Assembly: GCA_900537125.1 (NCBI GenBank)
Contig: UNRJ01000001.1
Location: 434,001-498,000 of the forward strand
Length of the DNA stretch: 64,000 nt
DNA from: Rhodobacteraceae bacterium Alg238-R152
GTDB taxonomy: Bacteria > Pseudomonadota > Alphaproteobacteria > Rhodobacterales > Rhodobacteraceae
Reading direction: 5' to 3'
The position numbers were made by a program, and so were the translations under genes. The first letter of the stretch is position 1. Every line of letters begins with the position of its first letter. Positions 53,575 through 62,766 of this stretch are shown piece by piece. The notes below the pieces were generated by a model, which searched no databases, had not been told where the DNA came from, and saw only the letters and a list, made by a program, of their open reading frames with translations.

Positions 53575-55634
53575 GTCGCCCCTCCAATGTGCAATATCAG
53601 GTTGCCAATCGAGTCCGTCGACATTTTGTCATCTGGAGGGATCACAATTGTAGAGTCCATTTGCTCCAGTATAGCGGGGCCTCGTAAAGTCGCATCTGTC
53701 GGCAAAGCATCGCGACTGAAGACTGGCGTTTGCATCCAGGTGTTGTCGAAGAAGACATTGCGGGTGTCCGTTTGCGCTTCAATCACGCTTTTGGCGCGGA
53801 TATCTTTGTCCAACAAAAGAGAAAGATCGAGAGGCGGTCGTCGACCAATCACCGAGCAGTTTACATTGACCACCGCGGCTTGAATGTTTTGAAGCGCGAC
53901 ATGGAAGCGGTCAAAGTAGGCCTTCTCGAACAGCGCTTGTAAGTCGATGGCAGACATATTTGGATCGTCGATCTGAACGCGCAGGAGATGAGTTTGTCCA
54001 ATAAACTGCATGTCCAGAGAGAAGATGGTATCCACACATTCCAAGTCAACAGTTTCATTTGATATCAGTGCGTTGCCCCTGCGAACTTGGTGTTCAAAAA
54101 CGGAGGATATTTGAGAGCATGAAAGCTCAGCCAATGGCGTGTTGATCGTGCGCACAAAATCGTGACGGAGGTCCGCGACCACGCAACCCAGAGCATTTGT
54201 GAGGCCGGGGCGGGCGGGAATGACAACACGTGGCAGATCGAGTTCACGTGCCAATGCGGCAGCGTGCAAAGGCCCGGCACCTCCAAACGCAAACAAAGCA
54301 AAATCTCGCGGGTCTGCGCCCAATGACAACGAGACCATACGGATTGCACCGGCCATTTTGGTGTTGGCAACTTTCACAACCGCAGCGGCGGCTTCGACGG
54401 CGGAACACTTGAGTTCCGAGGCAAGTTTTTCTGTGAAGACGTGGCGAACATTCTTGGCTCGATTTGTCTGTTCACTTGAGGATAAATCTGATGGGCGCAG
54501 ACGGCCTAGAAGGAAATTGGCGTCAGCGATCGTCGGCTGTGTCCCGCCACGACCATAACACACCGGGCCGGGATCAGCGCCTGCGCTGTCTGGTCCGACG
54601 TCGAGAAGTCCGCCCGATGTGATACGTGCAATGGACCCTCCGCCAGCCCCAACTGTGCGTACATCCACCATAGGCACATGGATCGGCATGCCATACTCAA
54701 CTTCAATTTCGTTTGAGATCGAGGGGGTTGCGCCGCGGATGAGCGCCACATCAGTGGACGTGCCCCCCATATCGTAGGAGATCAGGTTGAGTTCACTTGC
54801 CGCACGTCCCGTGAATGCAGCCGCCATGACACCAGAGGCAGGGCCGGACATCACTGTTTTGGCCGCTTCTTTGGCTACGCTCTGAGCGTGAACCATGCCG
54901 CCGTTGCCGTTCATCACCAGAAGATCCCGTGCGTAACCTTGGTCTGTGAGCGCTAGAACAAGTCGGTCAATGTACTTGCTGAGCACGGGCTGAACGGATG
55001 CATTCACCGCCGCTGTGACCCCACGCTCATACTCACGGTTTTCGGAAAGTAGTACATGTCCTGCGGTGATGTAGGAATTGGGCCAAACGGACCGCAATAT
55101 TTCGACTGCACGTCGCTCGTGAGTTGGGTTGGCGTAGGCGTGCAGGAAGTGCACAACAACGGCTTCGCATCCATGGTCCAGTAAGGCCTTTGCTGCGTCT
55201 TTCACGGCAGTCTCATCAAGCGGCGTTAAGACATGTCCGTCACTGTCCATCCTTTCAGGGACTTCTATGCGGAGGTTGCGAGGGATGAGCGGTGTAAACT
55301 GGCCATACATGCCATAGGCTTGGGGCCGCGTGCGCCGCCCAAGCTCTAGAATGTCGCGAAATCCTTGGGTGGTTATCAGCCCGGTACGGGCCAACTTGCG
55401 CTCAAGAACGGCGTTGGTGGTTGTGGTTGTCCCATGGACAATAAGATCAAGCGCTGAAATTTCGCAATCAGCGGCGTCCAAAGCCGCCAGAACACCACTG
55501 GATTGATCATCAAGAGTGCTGGGCACTTTGGCGAGATGCAGCCCATTTGGGCTCACAGCAACAAGATCGGTGAATGTGCCACCAACATCAACGCCCACGA
55601 TTGTGCTGGTCTTTCGATTGTCAGATTCGGTCAC
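53571..55634 (-). CDS. hyuA: Hydantoinase A / oxoprolinase-family subunit
   Basis: 687 residues. It opens with the actin-like ATP-binding motif VGVDVGGTFTDLVAVSP, followed by LIVHGTTTTTNAVLERK, GQFTPLIPR and VRTVGAGGGSIARI...GGLLDVGPDSAGADPGP. An ATG at 55640 abuts GGAGG with no spacing, so the GTG at 55634, six bases from that site, is the better start. It couples ATP hydrolysis to ring opening together with HyuB. A perfect inverted repeat lies just upstream. Confidence 0.92.
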   Translation of the reverse strand: MTESDNRKTSTIVGVDVGGTFTDLVAVSPNGLHLAKVPSTLDDQSSGVLAALDAADCEISALDLIVHGTTTTTNAVLERKLARTGLITTQGFRDILELGRRTRPQAYGMYGQFTPLIPRNLRIEVPERMDSDGHVLTPLDETAVKDAAKALLDHGCEAVVVHFLHAYANPTHERRAVEILRSVWPNSYITAGHVLLSENREYERGVTAAVNASVQPVLSKYIDRLVLALTDQGYARDLLVMNGNGGMVHAQSVAKEAAKTVMSGPASGVMAAAFTGRAASELNLISYDMGGTSTDVALIRGATPSISNEIEVEYGMPIHVPMVDVRTVGAGGGSIARITSGGLLDVGPDSAGADPGPVCYGRGGTQPTIADANFLLGRLRPSDLSSSEQTNRAKNVRHVFTEKLASELKCSAVEAAAAVVKVANTKMAGAIRMVSLSLGADPRDFALFAFGGAGPLHAAALARELDLPRVVIPARPGLTNALGCVVADLRHDFVRTINTPLAELSCSQISSVFEHQVRRGNALISNETVDLECVDTIFSLDMQFIGQTHLLRVQIDDPNMSAIDLQALFEKAYFDRFHVALQNIQAAVVNVNCSVIGRRPPLDLSLLLDKDIRAKSVIEAQTDTRNVFFDNTWMQTPVFSRDALPTDATLRGPAILEQMDSTIVIPPDDKMSTDSIGNLILHIGGAT

Positions 55635-55653
55635 GCCCATCCTCCGTGCAAAT

Positions 55654-55671
55654 TCATTTGCCTACAAATGA
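55654..55671. promoter_or_regulatory. Perfect inverted repeat before hyuA: candidate operator
   Basis: TCATTTG-CCTA-CAAATGA is a seven-base inverted repeat with a four-base centre, 20-37 bases ahead of the hyuA start on its strand. Its size and position suit a dimeric repressor (GntR, MarR or similar). No second clear copy was found. Confidence 0.5.
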
Positions 55672-55693
55672 TGGCCGGGGAGATATTTGTCTG

Positions 55694-56479
55694 TCAATCG
55701 CTGTGAATTCGAATCGAAGCGGTGACCGGTCTGTTGTCAACGACATAGGCGCGGTGGTCATTGGTCGATAAGGTGACCCGAATCTCGTGCTGACCGGATG
55801 GTAAGTGCCCGATTGTCGTGGTTGAAGAATAGAGCCTCCCTAGCTTCAACCCATTTACATAAATGTGGCCATGCCCCGTGCCCGGCACATGGGGACCGTC
55901 GGCCAGATCTGGTGTGAATTCGAACTCCTCCGAGCCAACGTCAATTTGCCACCCCATTTCTGTTTTCTTGGCTGTAAGGACAATATTTGGTGCTGGCTCA
56001 CCATCATCCACTTGGCAAATGTCGCCGATGCCAAAGAGGCCATATTCGTTCGCTGTGCCCTCGCTTCGTGGTGCAACCAGGCGCGCGCGCGTTGTCACGG
56101 TGCCGGAGAGAGCAAACGCCAACGAAATTGGCAGGGTGCGCCCGTCGGTTAGGTCACCAGACACGCCTTTGAGGAGCAGGAACACCCCATCCGCCGCCAA
56201 CGAAGATGTGCTTTTTTCGGGCAGGGACAGGACGCGAGTTCCGGCGCTCAATGCAGCGCCAGTCACACCGGGGGCGGAGACGGCAATGAGCTGCTCAGGT
56301 GGTCCAAGGTTTTCCATGGTCACAAAGACGGCTACCTGATTGGGCGTATTTTTGAGCGGAGTTGCAGTGGCGTTGCTCAGCCGAATTTGCGACGATGGAG
56401 CTGGTTTCAGGAACAGAATGCCTATTGATGCTATCAGCCCGATGAGCGCCAAAACCCCTAAATTCTTTCGCGCTTTCAT
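55694..56479 (-). CDS. Membrane-anchored protein with degenerate PCuAC-like domain
   Basis: 261 residues with an N-terminal hydrophobic helix (GVLALIGLIASIGILFL). Residues about 35-140 follow the PCuAC copper-chaperone layout (VAVFVTMENLG...LIAVSAPGV...LPISLAFALSGTVTTRARL), but the Met/His copper ligands (HxMLMGL-type) are missing: the strand reads GVFLLLKGVSG. A second domain has PHVPGTGHGHIYVNGLKLGR, whose histidines could bind metal. It is divergent from a membrane-protein gene 28 bp away. The assignment is moderate and function unproven. Confidence 0.6.
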   Translation of the reverse strand: MKARKNLGVLALIGLIASIGILFLKPAPSSQIRLSNATATPLKNTPNQVAVFVTMENLGPPEQLIAVSAPGVTGAALSAGTRVLSLPEKSTSSLAADGVFLLLKGVSGDLTDGRTLPISLAFALSGTVTTRARLVAPRSEGTANEYGLFGIGDICQVDDGEPAPNIVLTAKKTEMGWQIDVGSEEFEFTPDLADGPHVPGTGHGHIYVNGLKLGRLYSSTTTIGHLPSGQHEIRVTLSTNDHRAYVVDNRPVTASIRIHSD

Positions 56480-56507
56480 CTCGTCTTCCCATCGTTATAG
56501 TCCCCGC

Positions 56508-57941
56508 ATGAAAGCCACGATGTCCCAGACAGCCCCGCCATTCAAGCTTCGGCTGTTCTTGTTTCTGATCGTGTTTGCAGGTGTAGCAACGGTTGCGAGC
56601 GGCGCATATGCGCACACATCAGAAGGCGGATTTGTGCTATTGCTGCCCACAGATATTTACATTGCCTCTGGGGTTTTGGCTGTTGCATTGACCGTTGTTT
56701 TGTTGGTGTTTCTACCGGAAAACGCAATACGGCGCCTGTTTGATCCAATTCGCCTGTGGCGTGTACGTCCAAACAAGCTGCCGCTCGTTACCAGTTTGTT
56801 TTCATGTGGGTTTTTGATGTGGCTGGTGTTTGTCGGATTGCATGGACCCAGAGACCCTTTGGCCAATCCGCTGCCGTTGACTGTGTGGACGCTCTGGTGG
56901 GTTGGGTTGGTGTTTCTTCAAGGTTTTGTTGGCAACATTTGGCGGTGGATTAACCCCTGGACTGGACCTGTTTGGGTGCTGCGAAAGCTGTTGGGAATAC
57001 GTGCCGACGTCAAGTTTCCCGTGATGCTGGGGCACAGCTTGGGCTTGGTTTCGTTTCTCGGGTTTGTGGGGTTTCTATTGGCCGATGTGGCGCCCGCAGA
57101 TCCCTCCCGTTTGGCACGCGTAGTGGTGGTGTACTGGCTCTGTCATTTGTTTGGAATGTTGGTGTTTGGTCCCAGATGGGAGGCCCGTGCAGAAGGCATC
57201 TCGATGGTGATGCGGCTCTACGGATCGCTGGCGCCAGTTGGGAAAAAAACCGGACGCCGTGCTTTCGGGTTATGGGGCTGGAAAATTGAGGCTGGGAAAG
57301 CACCGCCGATTGGACTTGCGTTGCTGAGCCTATTGGTGTTGGGCAGCGGTAGTTTTGACGGTGTGAACGAGACGTTTTGGTGGCTGGCGCAGCTTGGTAT
57401 CAATCCTCTGGAGTTTCCTGGGAGATCAGAGGTGATCTGGCCAACGCTGACCGGTTTGGTGATTGGCAATTTGGCCTTGGTCACCATATTTCTAAGCGCA
57501 CTTTGGTTGGGGCTCCGATTGGGAAACGTGACCACACTGAGCTTGGCTCGCGCATTTTGTCTTTTTGCACCTACGGTCTTGCCAATCGCACTTGGGTATC
57601 ACTTTGCCCATTACTTCACGAGCTTTCTGGTTGATGTCCAATATGCGATTGCCGCAGCTTCAGACCCGTGGGCAACTGGGCGCGATTTCTTGGGGCTTGG
57701 GCAGTTTTATGTGACGACCGGTTTTTTCAACACGCAAGACAGTGTGAGACTGCTTTGGCTCTGCCAAGCGGGTACCGTTGTGGCGGGCCATATTTTGGCT
57801 GTGTTGTTGGCACATGCCGTTGCGATACGGCACATTGGCGTGGAACGCGGAGCACTCCTTTCTCAATTGCCTTTGGCTATCTTTATGATTTTCTACACCT
57901 TTTTTGGCCTTTGGTTGCTTGCATCACCGCGCGGCTTCTGA
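56508..57941 (+). CDS. Multi-pass membrane protein of unknown function (possibly related to 'fenitrothion hydrolase' family)
   Basis: 478 residues with a signal-like N-terminus (FLFLIVFAGVATVASGAYAHTSEGG) and about ten to eleven helices. A resemblance to proteins labelled fenitrothion hydrolase (AHG... near the N-terminus, then alternating helices with LGYHFAHYFTSFLVDVQY) is from memory and weak. An intramembrane HFAHY pair of histidines could bind metal. Starts at 56508 or 56520 are both possible. It is divergent from the PCuAC-like gene, so the two may act together, perhaps in metal handling. Confidence 0.6.
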   Translation: MKATMSQTAPPFKLRLFLFLIVFAGVATVASGAYAHTSEGGFVLLLPTDIYIASGVLAVALTVVLLVFLPENAIRRLFDPIRLWRVRPNKLPLVTSLFSCGFLMWLVFVGLHGPRDPLANPLPLTVWTLWWVGLVFLQGFVGNIWRWINPWTGPVWVLRKLLGIRADVKFPVMLGHSLGLVSFLGFVGFLLADVAPADPSRLARVVVVYWLCHLFGMLVFGPRWEARAEGISMVMRLYGSLAPVGKKTGRRAFGLWGWKIEAGKAPPIGLALLSLLVLGSGSFDGVNETFWWLAQLGINPLEFPGRSEVIWPTLTGLVIGNLALVTIFLSALWLGLRLGNVTTLSLARAFCLFAPTVLPIALGYHFAHYFTSFLVDVQYAIAAASDPWATGRDFLGLGQFYVTTGFFNTQDSVRLLWLCQAGTVVAGHILAVLLAHAVAIRHIGVERGALLSQLPLAIFMIFYTFFGLWLLASPRGF

Positions 57942-58048
57942 CACAACACGCCCCCTCTAGACAGAACCGTCATTCATTCGCACTCTAACAAGCGTGAAGA
58001 GTAACGGAATTTTCGGTCACAGACCATGTGAACACAGGGGGTAAAGTG

Positions 58049-59350
58049 ATGACCAAATCCAAGACTGCACCAGTTAAAGGCGCCCATCCTACGCGCCGGG
58101 AAGCGCTCAAAACGCTGGCAATCGGAGGGGGAGCTGCTGCGTTGCCACTCTGGGCACGCTATGCGGGCGCGCAGACTTCAGAACCGATCAAAGTGGGTTT
58201 TCAGGTGCACAGGACTGGCATCGGTGCCGCTTATGGCCGTTGGTACGATCGAACCACTACCGCGGCTGCGGCGTTGATCAACGAAGAAGGTGGGATCAAT
58301 GGACGCCCGCTTGAAATTGTGGCCGAGGATGACGGAACAGATCCAAAACGCGGTGCTGAGGTAATCGAGAAATTTGCGACACAGCACAATTGTGACATTG
58401 GCTTTGGCACATTGTTCTCTCATGTGGTGATTGGATCCGCGCCGCGTGCGGGTGAGCTCAAGTTACCGTACTTTGTTGTGTCCGAGGGCCATCATGTCGC
58501 GAGCGGTATGTTGAACCGCTACACGCTTCAGCCGGGTATCACGGATGTAAAAAGCCAAGTTCAGGCCATGGCCCCGTTTGTGGCGGATAATCTGGGCAAG
58601 AAAGTTACGATGATCTTCCCGGACTTCGCTTTTGGACATGACCACCGGGACTATTTCACCGCAGCGATTGAGGCGCAGGGCGGCGAAGTGCTTGAGCACA
58701 TTGCAATCCCGCCAACAGAGACCTCGTTCACGAAATACTTCCCCAAAATCCCTCGTGACACGGAAGTGATCTATCACGTGATGGTCGGACCAGCTGTGCT
58801 TACCTTTGTGAAAGAGTTGGGAGAGTTCTTTGGACCGCAGCGGCCTGAGATGTTTGGCTTCATCGACAGCCTTGAAGCCGTAAATATTGGCAGCCCAGGG
58901 TTAGAGTTCCTGGATGGCACATATTTTTGGGAGGGCAATCCTCGCTATGCGCAGGACAATCAATCCGACTATGACGCGTTTTTCCGAGAACGGGTTGGGG
59001 TGGATGCCAATGGTGCGTCCGTGAGCGATTCCAAAGACGTTTCGACCTATGCCCACATGTTTGGCTGTTGGGAGACGTTGCACGTTGTCAAAGCTGGCAT
59101 GGAGGCAGCTGGATATCAGGGGCCACAGGATCGTCCGGCGCTGATTGAAGCGGTGGAAGCCATGACGGGCTTGCCACATTCCAATGCACATCCGCAGGGG
59201 GCAAAGATTTTCAACGGCAAGACGCACCAAGTGTTTGGCCACCAATACATCACCAAAGTGGTGGATGGAAAATTGCTGCTGGTGCACACAACGTCGATTG
59301 AAGACACGTTCTATCCGGATGAAGTGGATTACACCACGCAGGCGCTTTGA
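58049..59350 (+). CDS. ABC transporter substrate-binding protein, Tat-exported
   Basis: 433 residues from the ATG at 58049, with AGGGGG upstream. A Tat signal is clear (TRREALKTLAIGGGAAALPLW), unlike the Sec signal of the other binding protein in this window. The mature domain is the type I fold used by Liv/Urt/amide transporters (IKVGFQVHRTGIGAAYGRWYDRTTTAAAALINEEGGINGRPLEIV). Tat export suggests folding in the cytosol, perhaps with a cofactor. The substrate may be an amide or N-heterocycle given the hyuAB and FAD-subunit neighbours; this is inference. Confidence 0.9.
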   Translation: MTKSKTAPVKGAHPTRREALKTLAIGGGAAALPLWARYAGAQTSEPIKVGFQVHRTGIGAAYGRWYDRTTTAAAALINEEGGINGRPLEIVAEDDGTDPKRGAEVIEKFATQHNCDIGFGTLFSHVVIGSAPRAGELKLPYFVVSEGHHVASGMLNRYTLQPGITDVKSQVQAMAPFVADNLGKKVTMIFPDFAFGHDHRDYFTAAIEAQGGEVLEHIAIPPTETSFTKYFPKIPRDTEVIYHVMVGPAVLTFVKELGEFFGPQRPEMFGFIDSLEAVNIGSPGLEFLDGTYFWEGNPRYAQDNQSDYDAFFRERVGVDANGASVSDSKDVSTYAHMFGCWETLHVVKAGMEAAGYQGPQDRPALIEAVEAMTGLPHSNAHPQGAKIFNGKTHQVFGHQYITKVVDGKLLLVHTTSIEDTFYPDEVDYTTQAL

Positions 59351-59358
59351 TTGTGGGT

Positions 59359-59386
59359 TTGGGCGCGGTGGTTGTGCCGCGCCCAA
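59359..59386 (+). other. Hairpin between binding-protein and permease genes (second ABC operon)
   Basis: A perfect ten-base-pair stem (59359-59368 with 59377-59386), eight-base loop, lies eight bases after the binding-protein stop, without a T-run. It occupies the same place as the hairpin at 45165 in the first ABC operon. Confidence 0.6.
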
Positions 59387-59403
59387 TTTGAGGCAGGACG
59401 TAG

Positions 59404-60330
59404 ATGGATTTTGGACCCTATTTGATGCTCGCCACATTGGAGGGCGCGGTAACAGCGGCGGTGTTGGCGCTGACGGCCTCTGGTTTGGCGCTGGTATTTG
59501 GCGTGATGCGCGTGGTGAACGTGGCGCATGGTGAATTTTTCATGTTGGGCGCGGTTTTGGCGTGGTGGGTGACCCAAATGCTGGGGGGATCTGCGGTTAT
59601 GGGGTTTGTGATTGCACTTTGCGTGGTCCCGGTCTTGGTTGGGTGTCTGGCAGCGTTGACCGATATGGTGATCCTCAAACGTATCAGCTATGACCCGGAA
59701 CGAACAATTGTTGCTACCATCGGTATTCTCTATATTTTCCAGCAAGTTACTTTGATGACCTACGGGCCAGATGCTCGTCCGGTCGCGCCGCCTTTCAACA
59801 CACGTATTGCTTTGCCGTGGATTGACTTTGTGGACGGAAGGCTCAGCCTTTATTGGCCGTGGGGGCTGTCGATCACCAGTTACAAACTTGCGGTGATCGC
59901 CTCGGCCGGAGTGATACTGTTGGCGCTTTGGTTGGTGATGACACGCAGCAAGTTGGGTCTGATGATGCGCGCAACAGAACAGGATCGGGACATGGCGTTG
60001 GCTTTTGGTATTCCGGTGGAGAAAGTCTATGCCTTTGTTTTTGGCCTTGGAGCGGCGCTTGCGGCCCTGGCAGCAGTTTTGATTGTGCCCATTCAACAGG
60101 CGCACTACCTGATGGGCGGAGATCCGCTTTTGCTCAGCTTTATTGTGGTGATCATAGGCGGATTGGGTAGCTTGCCCGGGGCGGTTTTGGCAGCGCTCCT
60201 CATAGGTCTCTCGGATGGCATTATCTCGGTTTTCTTCTCTCCTACATTGGCCAAAATCCTCGCCACGCTACTGGTTGCGTTTGTATTGGTGTTTCGACCA
60301 CACGGCCTTTTTGGGGTGCGTAGAGGATGA
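59404..60330 (+). CDS. ABC transporter permease, LivH/UrtB type
   Basis: 308 residues, about eight helices. Family motifs are TASGLALVFGVMRVVNVAHGEFFMLGA and the coupling loop LMMRATEQDRDMALAFGIPVEKVYAFVFGLGAALAALA. It overlaps the next permease by 4 bp. It begins 53 bases after the binding-protein gene, past the hairpin. Confidence 0.92.
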   Translation: MDFGPYLMLATLEGAVTAAVLALTASGLALVFGVMRVVNVAHGEFFMLGAVLAWWVTQMLGGSAVMGFVIALCVVPVLVGCLAALTDMVILKRISYDPERTIVATIGILYIFQQVTLMTYGPDARPVAPPFNTRIALPWIDFVDGRLSLYWPWGLSITSYKLAVIASAGVILLALWLVMTRSKLGLMMRATEQDRDMALAFGIPVEKVYAFVFGLGAALAALAAVLIVPIQQAHYLMGGDPLLLSFIVVIIGGLGSLPGAVLAALLIGLSDGIISVFFSPTLAKILATLLVAFVLVFRPHGLFGVRRG

Positions 60331-61274
60331 CAACTGACCTCAAGAAATCGTTGCTTCTGCATGGCGCTGTATTGGCTGTTCTGTTTGCTTCTCAATTTGT
60401 GTTGCCAGCTTATCACCACGGAAATCTAGCACGCGTCATGATCTTGGCTAGCTATGCAATGGGTTACAATTTGTTGTTTGGTTACACAGGCTTGCTTAGC
60501 TTAGGTCATGCACTTTTCTTTGCCGCTGGTCTCTATGGAATGGGTTTGGCAATGTCGCAATTTGATGTTGGGGCTGGTCCTGCGCTTGTTTGTGGGGTGA
60601 TCGCTGGAACGCTGGTTGGTGCGGTGATTGGCATGTTAGCGCTGCGCACCGAAGGGGTGGCGTTTATGATTGTGACGCTGATGTTTGCACAGGCGGGATA
60701 CCTCACAATATTGTATTTTGGGACGTACACCCGCGGAGATGAAGGGTTTGTTATTGCCCAGCCTGACAGAGTGCTTTTGGGGTTGGACTTGTCCGATCCG
60801 ACGGTTCGTTTTTTCGCTGCTTTTACAGTATTTTGCATAGCGTTGATAATGTGTCTGGCCGTGGTGAAGTCGCGGTTTGGAAAGGTGTTGATTGCGATCC
60901 GAGAAAATGAAGACCGGACGCAGATGCTTGGATATGATGTGACCAGATATAAGTTTTCGGCCGTGGTCCTATCGGCTTCGCTTTCTGCTTTGGCCGGGGC
61001 TGCGTACGGGATTCTGTTTGGTTATGTGGGCGCGTCCTTTGCTTCGGTACAGTATTCGATATTCCCTTTGCTTTGGGTGCTTTTGGGCGGCGCTGGAACG
61101 GTGTTGGGGCCGTTGATTGGGACGTTGTTCATGTTCTATCTAATCGACCTAAGCTCCGGCATAACCACTGCGTATATGTTGATCGCGGGCGTTGTTTTGG
61201 TGCTCCTCACAGTATTTGCTCCGCAGGGAATATTGGGAGAACTGCGTCGTCGGGTCTGGAAGTGGCTGCCATGA
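60327..61274 (+). CDS. ABC transporter permease, LivM/UrtC type
   Basis: 315 residues. The N-terminal SYAMGYNLLFGYTGLLSLGHALFFAAG and the loop AIRENEDRTQMLGYDVTRYKFSAVVLSASLSALAGAAYG identify it. It is coupled by ATGA overlaps to the permease before and the ATPase after it. Confidence 0.93.
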   Translation: MTTDLKKSLLLHGAVLAVLFASQFVLPAYHHGNLARVMILASYAMGYNLLFGYTGLLSLGHALFFAAGLYGMGLAMSQFDVGAGPALVCGVIAGTLVGAVIGMLALRTEGVAFMIVTLMFAQAGYLTILYFGTYTRGDEGFVIAQPDRVLLGLDLSDPTVRFFAAFTVFCIALIMCLAVVKSRFGKVLIAIRENEDRTQMLGYDVTRYKFSAVVLSASLSALAGAAYGILFGYVGASFASVQYSIFPLLWVLLGGAGTVLGPLIGTLFMFYLIDLSSGITTAYMLIAGVVLVLLTVFAPQGILGELRRRVWKWLP

Positions 61275-61993
61275 GCGCCCTCACAGCTCAGGGGCTGTCA
61301 AAACATTTCAATGGTTTGGTTGCCGTTGAAGATGTGACATTTGAAGTACCACCGGGACAAGTTCGGGCGTTGATTGGACCCAACGGGGCCGGAAAAACCA
61401 CTTTGGTGGGAATGCTGTCGGGTCGTATCGTGCCATCTTCGGGGCGTGTCACTTTTGACGGAGACGATGTGACCAACTGGCCTGCACATAAACGTATTGC
61501 ATCAGGTATAGGCTACACTTTTCAAATCACGTCCATTTTCCCAAATTTGAGTGTTTGGGAGAACGTAGCCTTAGCTGCGCGGCGGGCTCTTTCAACACCG
61601 GCCTCTGTTTCACAGGTGGTTGCTACTTCCCTGAGCCGCGTTGGCCTTGTGGACCGTCAGGCCGAGGACGCGGGTGATCTCAGTTACGGGCACCAACGCT
61701 TATTGGAGATTGCCATGGGTTTGGCTCAAGCACCTAAGCTGTTGATTTTGGATGAACCAACGCAAGGTTTGGCAGAAGGGGAAGTGACCGCGTTTATTGA
61801 ATTGATCGCGGAACTGTCCGGTGAAACCACGGTTCTATTGATCGAACACAATATGGATGTGGTGATGCAAGTCTCTGATTTTGTGACAGTTTTGGAAGCC
61901 GGAAGGGTGTTGTTTGAAGGCTCTCCTGACGAAGTTAAGGCAAGCGCGGAGGTACAATCGGCCTACCTGGGAGGTGATGATGCTGCAGCTTGA
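61271..61993 (+). CDS. ABC transporter ATP-binding protein, LivG/UrtD type
   Basis: 240 residues from the ATG overlapping the permease stop. Walker A is GPNGAGKTT, the Q-loop GIGYTFQITS, the signature LSYGHQRLLEIA, Walker B LILDEPTQGL and the switch LIEHNMD. It has the usual Liv-type size. Confidence 0.94.
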   Translation: MSALTAQGLSKHFNGLVAVEDVTFEVPPGQVRALIGPNGAGKTTLVGMLSGRIVPSSGRVTFDGDDVTNWPAHKRIASGIGYTFQITSIFPNLSVWENVALAARRALSTPASVSQVVATSLSRVGLVDRQAEDAGDLSYGHQRLLEIAMGLAQAPKLLILDEPTQGLAEGEVTAFIELIAELSGETTVLLIEHNMDVVMQVSDFVTVLEAGRVLFEGSPDEVKASAEVQSAYLGGDDAAA

Positions 61994-62675
61994 AAATGTG
62001 TCGGCGGGGTATGGGAGGGCACAAGTGCTGCGAGAGGTGTCCTTTGCCGCAAAACCGGGCGAGATCCTCTGTTTGGCCGGACGGAATGGGGCCGGGAAGA
62101 CCACCACGGTGCAAGCCATCATGGGCTTGCTGCCATTGATGGGAGGGAGCGTGACCTGGAAGCAGATCGTTTTGTCCGATTTACCGCCGCATCAGGTGCC
62201 GCGCGCAGGGATTGGATATGTGCCGCAGGGGCGACGATTGTTTGGCGACCTTACGGTGGGGCAAAACCTCGACATTGGGCGCTTTACGAATGGCAAGGAC
62301 TTGCACGCTCTGGATGATGTTCTTGAGCTTTTTCCAAGGCTTAGAGAACGCTACACGCAGCGTGCAAATACACTCAGCGGCGGTGAACAACAGATGCTGG
62401 CCATGGGGCGGGCGATGTGTTTGCGGCCGAGTGTTCTGTTGCTGGATGAACCAACCGAAGGGCTGCAACCGTCGATGATCACCGCCATTCGTGATGCCAC
62501 CGCTCAGATGCGGGATCGCGGTGTGGCTGTGGTTCTGGTGGAGCAGAGATTGGACGCCATTGCGGCGCTCGCCGATCAGGTGGCCTTGCTTGAAAACGGT
62601 CGCTTACGGGCGGTTTTAACACGCGAAGAGGTTGCGGTTGACCCACAGAAATTGGCGCACCTGCTTGGCGTGTGA
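61980..62675 (+). CDS. ABC transporter ATP-binding protein, LivF/UrtE type
   Basis: 231 residues. Walker A is GRNGAGKTT, the LivF loop GYVPQGRRLFGDLTVGQNL, the signature LSGGEQQMLAMGRAM, Walker B LLLDEPTEGL and the switch LVEQRLD. Of two adjacent ATGs (61977, 61980) the second is five bases from GGGAGG. It overlaps the previous gene by 14 bp and is the last gene of the operon. Confidence 0.93.
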   Translation: MLQLENVSAGYGRAQVLREVSFAAKPGEILCLAGRNGAGKTTTVQAIMGLLPLMGGSVTWKQIVLSDLPPHQVPRAGIGYVPQGRRLFGDLTVGQNLDIGRFTNGKDLHALDDVLELFPRLRERYTQRANTLSGGEQQMLAMGRAMCLRPSVLLLDEPTEGLQPSMITAIRDATAQMRDRGVAVVLVEQRLDAIAALADQVALLENGRLRAVLTREEVAVDPQKLAHLLGV

Positions 62676-62766
62676 TCGGTGATATATGGATCCCAAATCC
62701 ACGTCAGTACTGCGTCGGTATGGTGGCAGTATTGCGGAGGTGCAAAAATTGCCTGAAACGCGCCCC

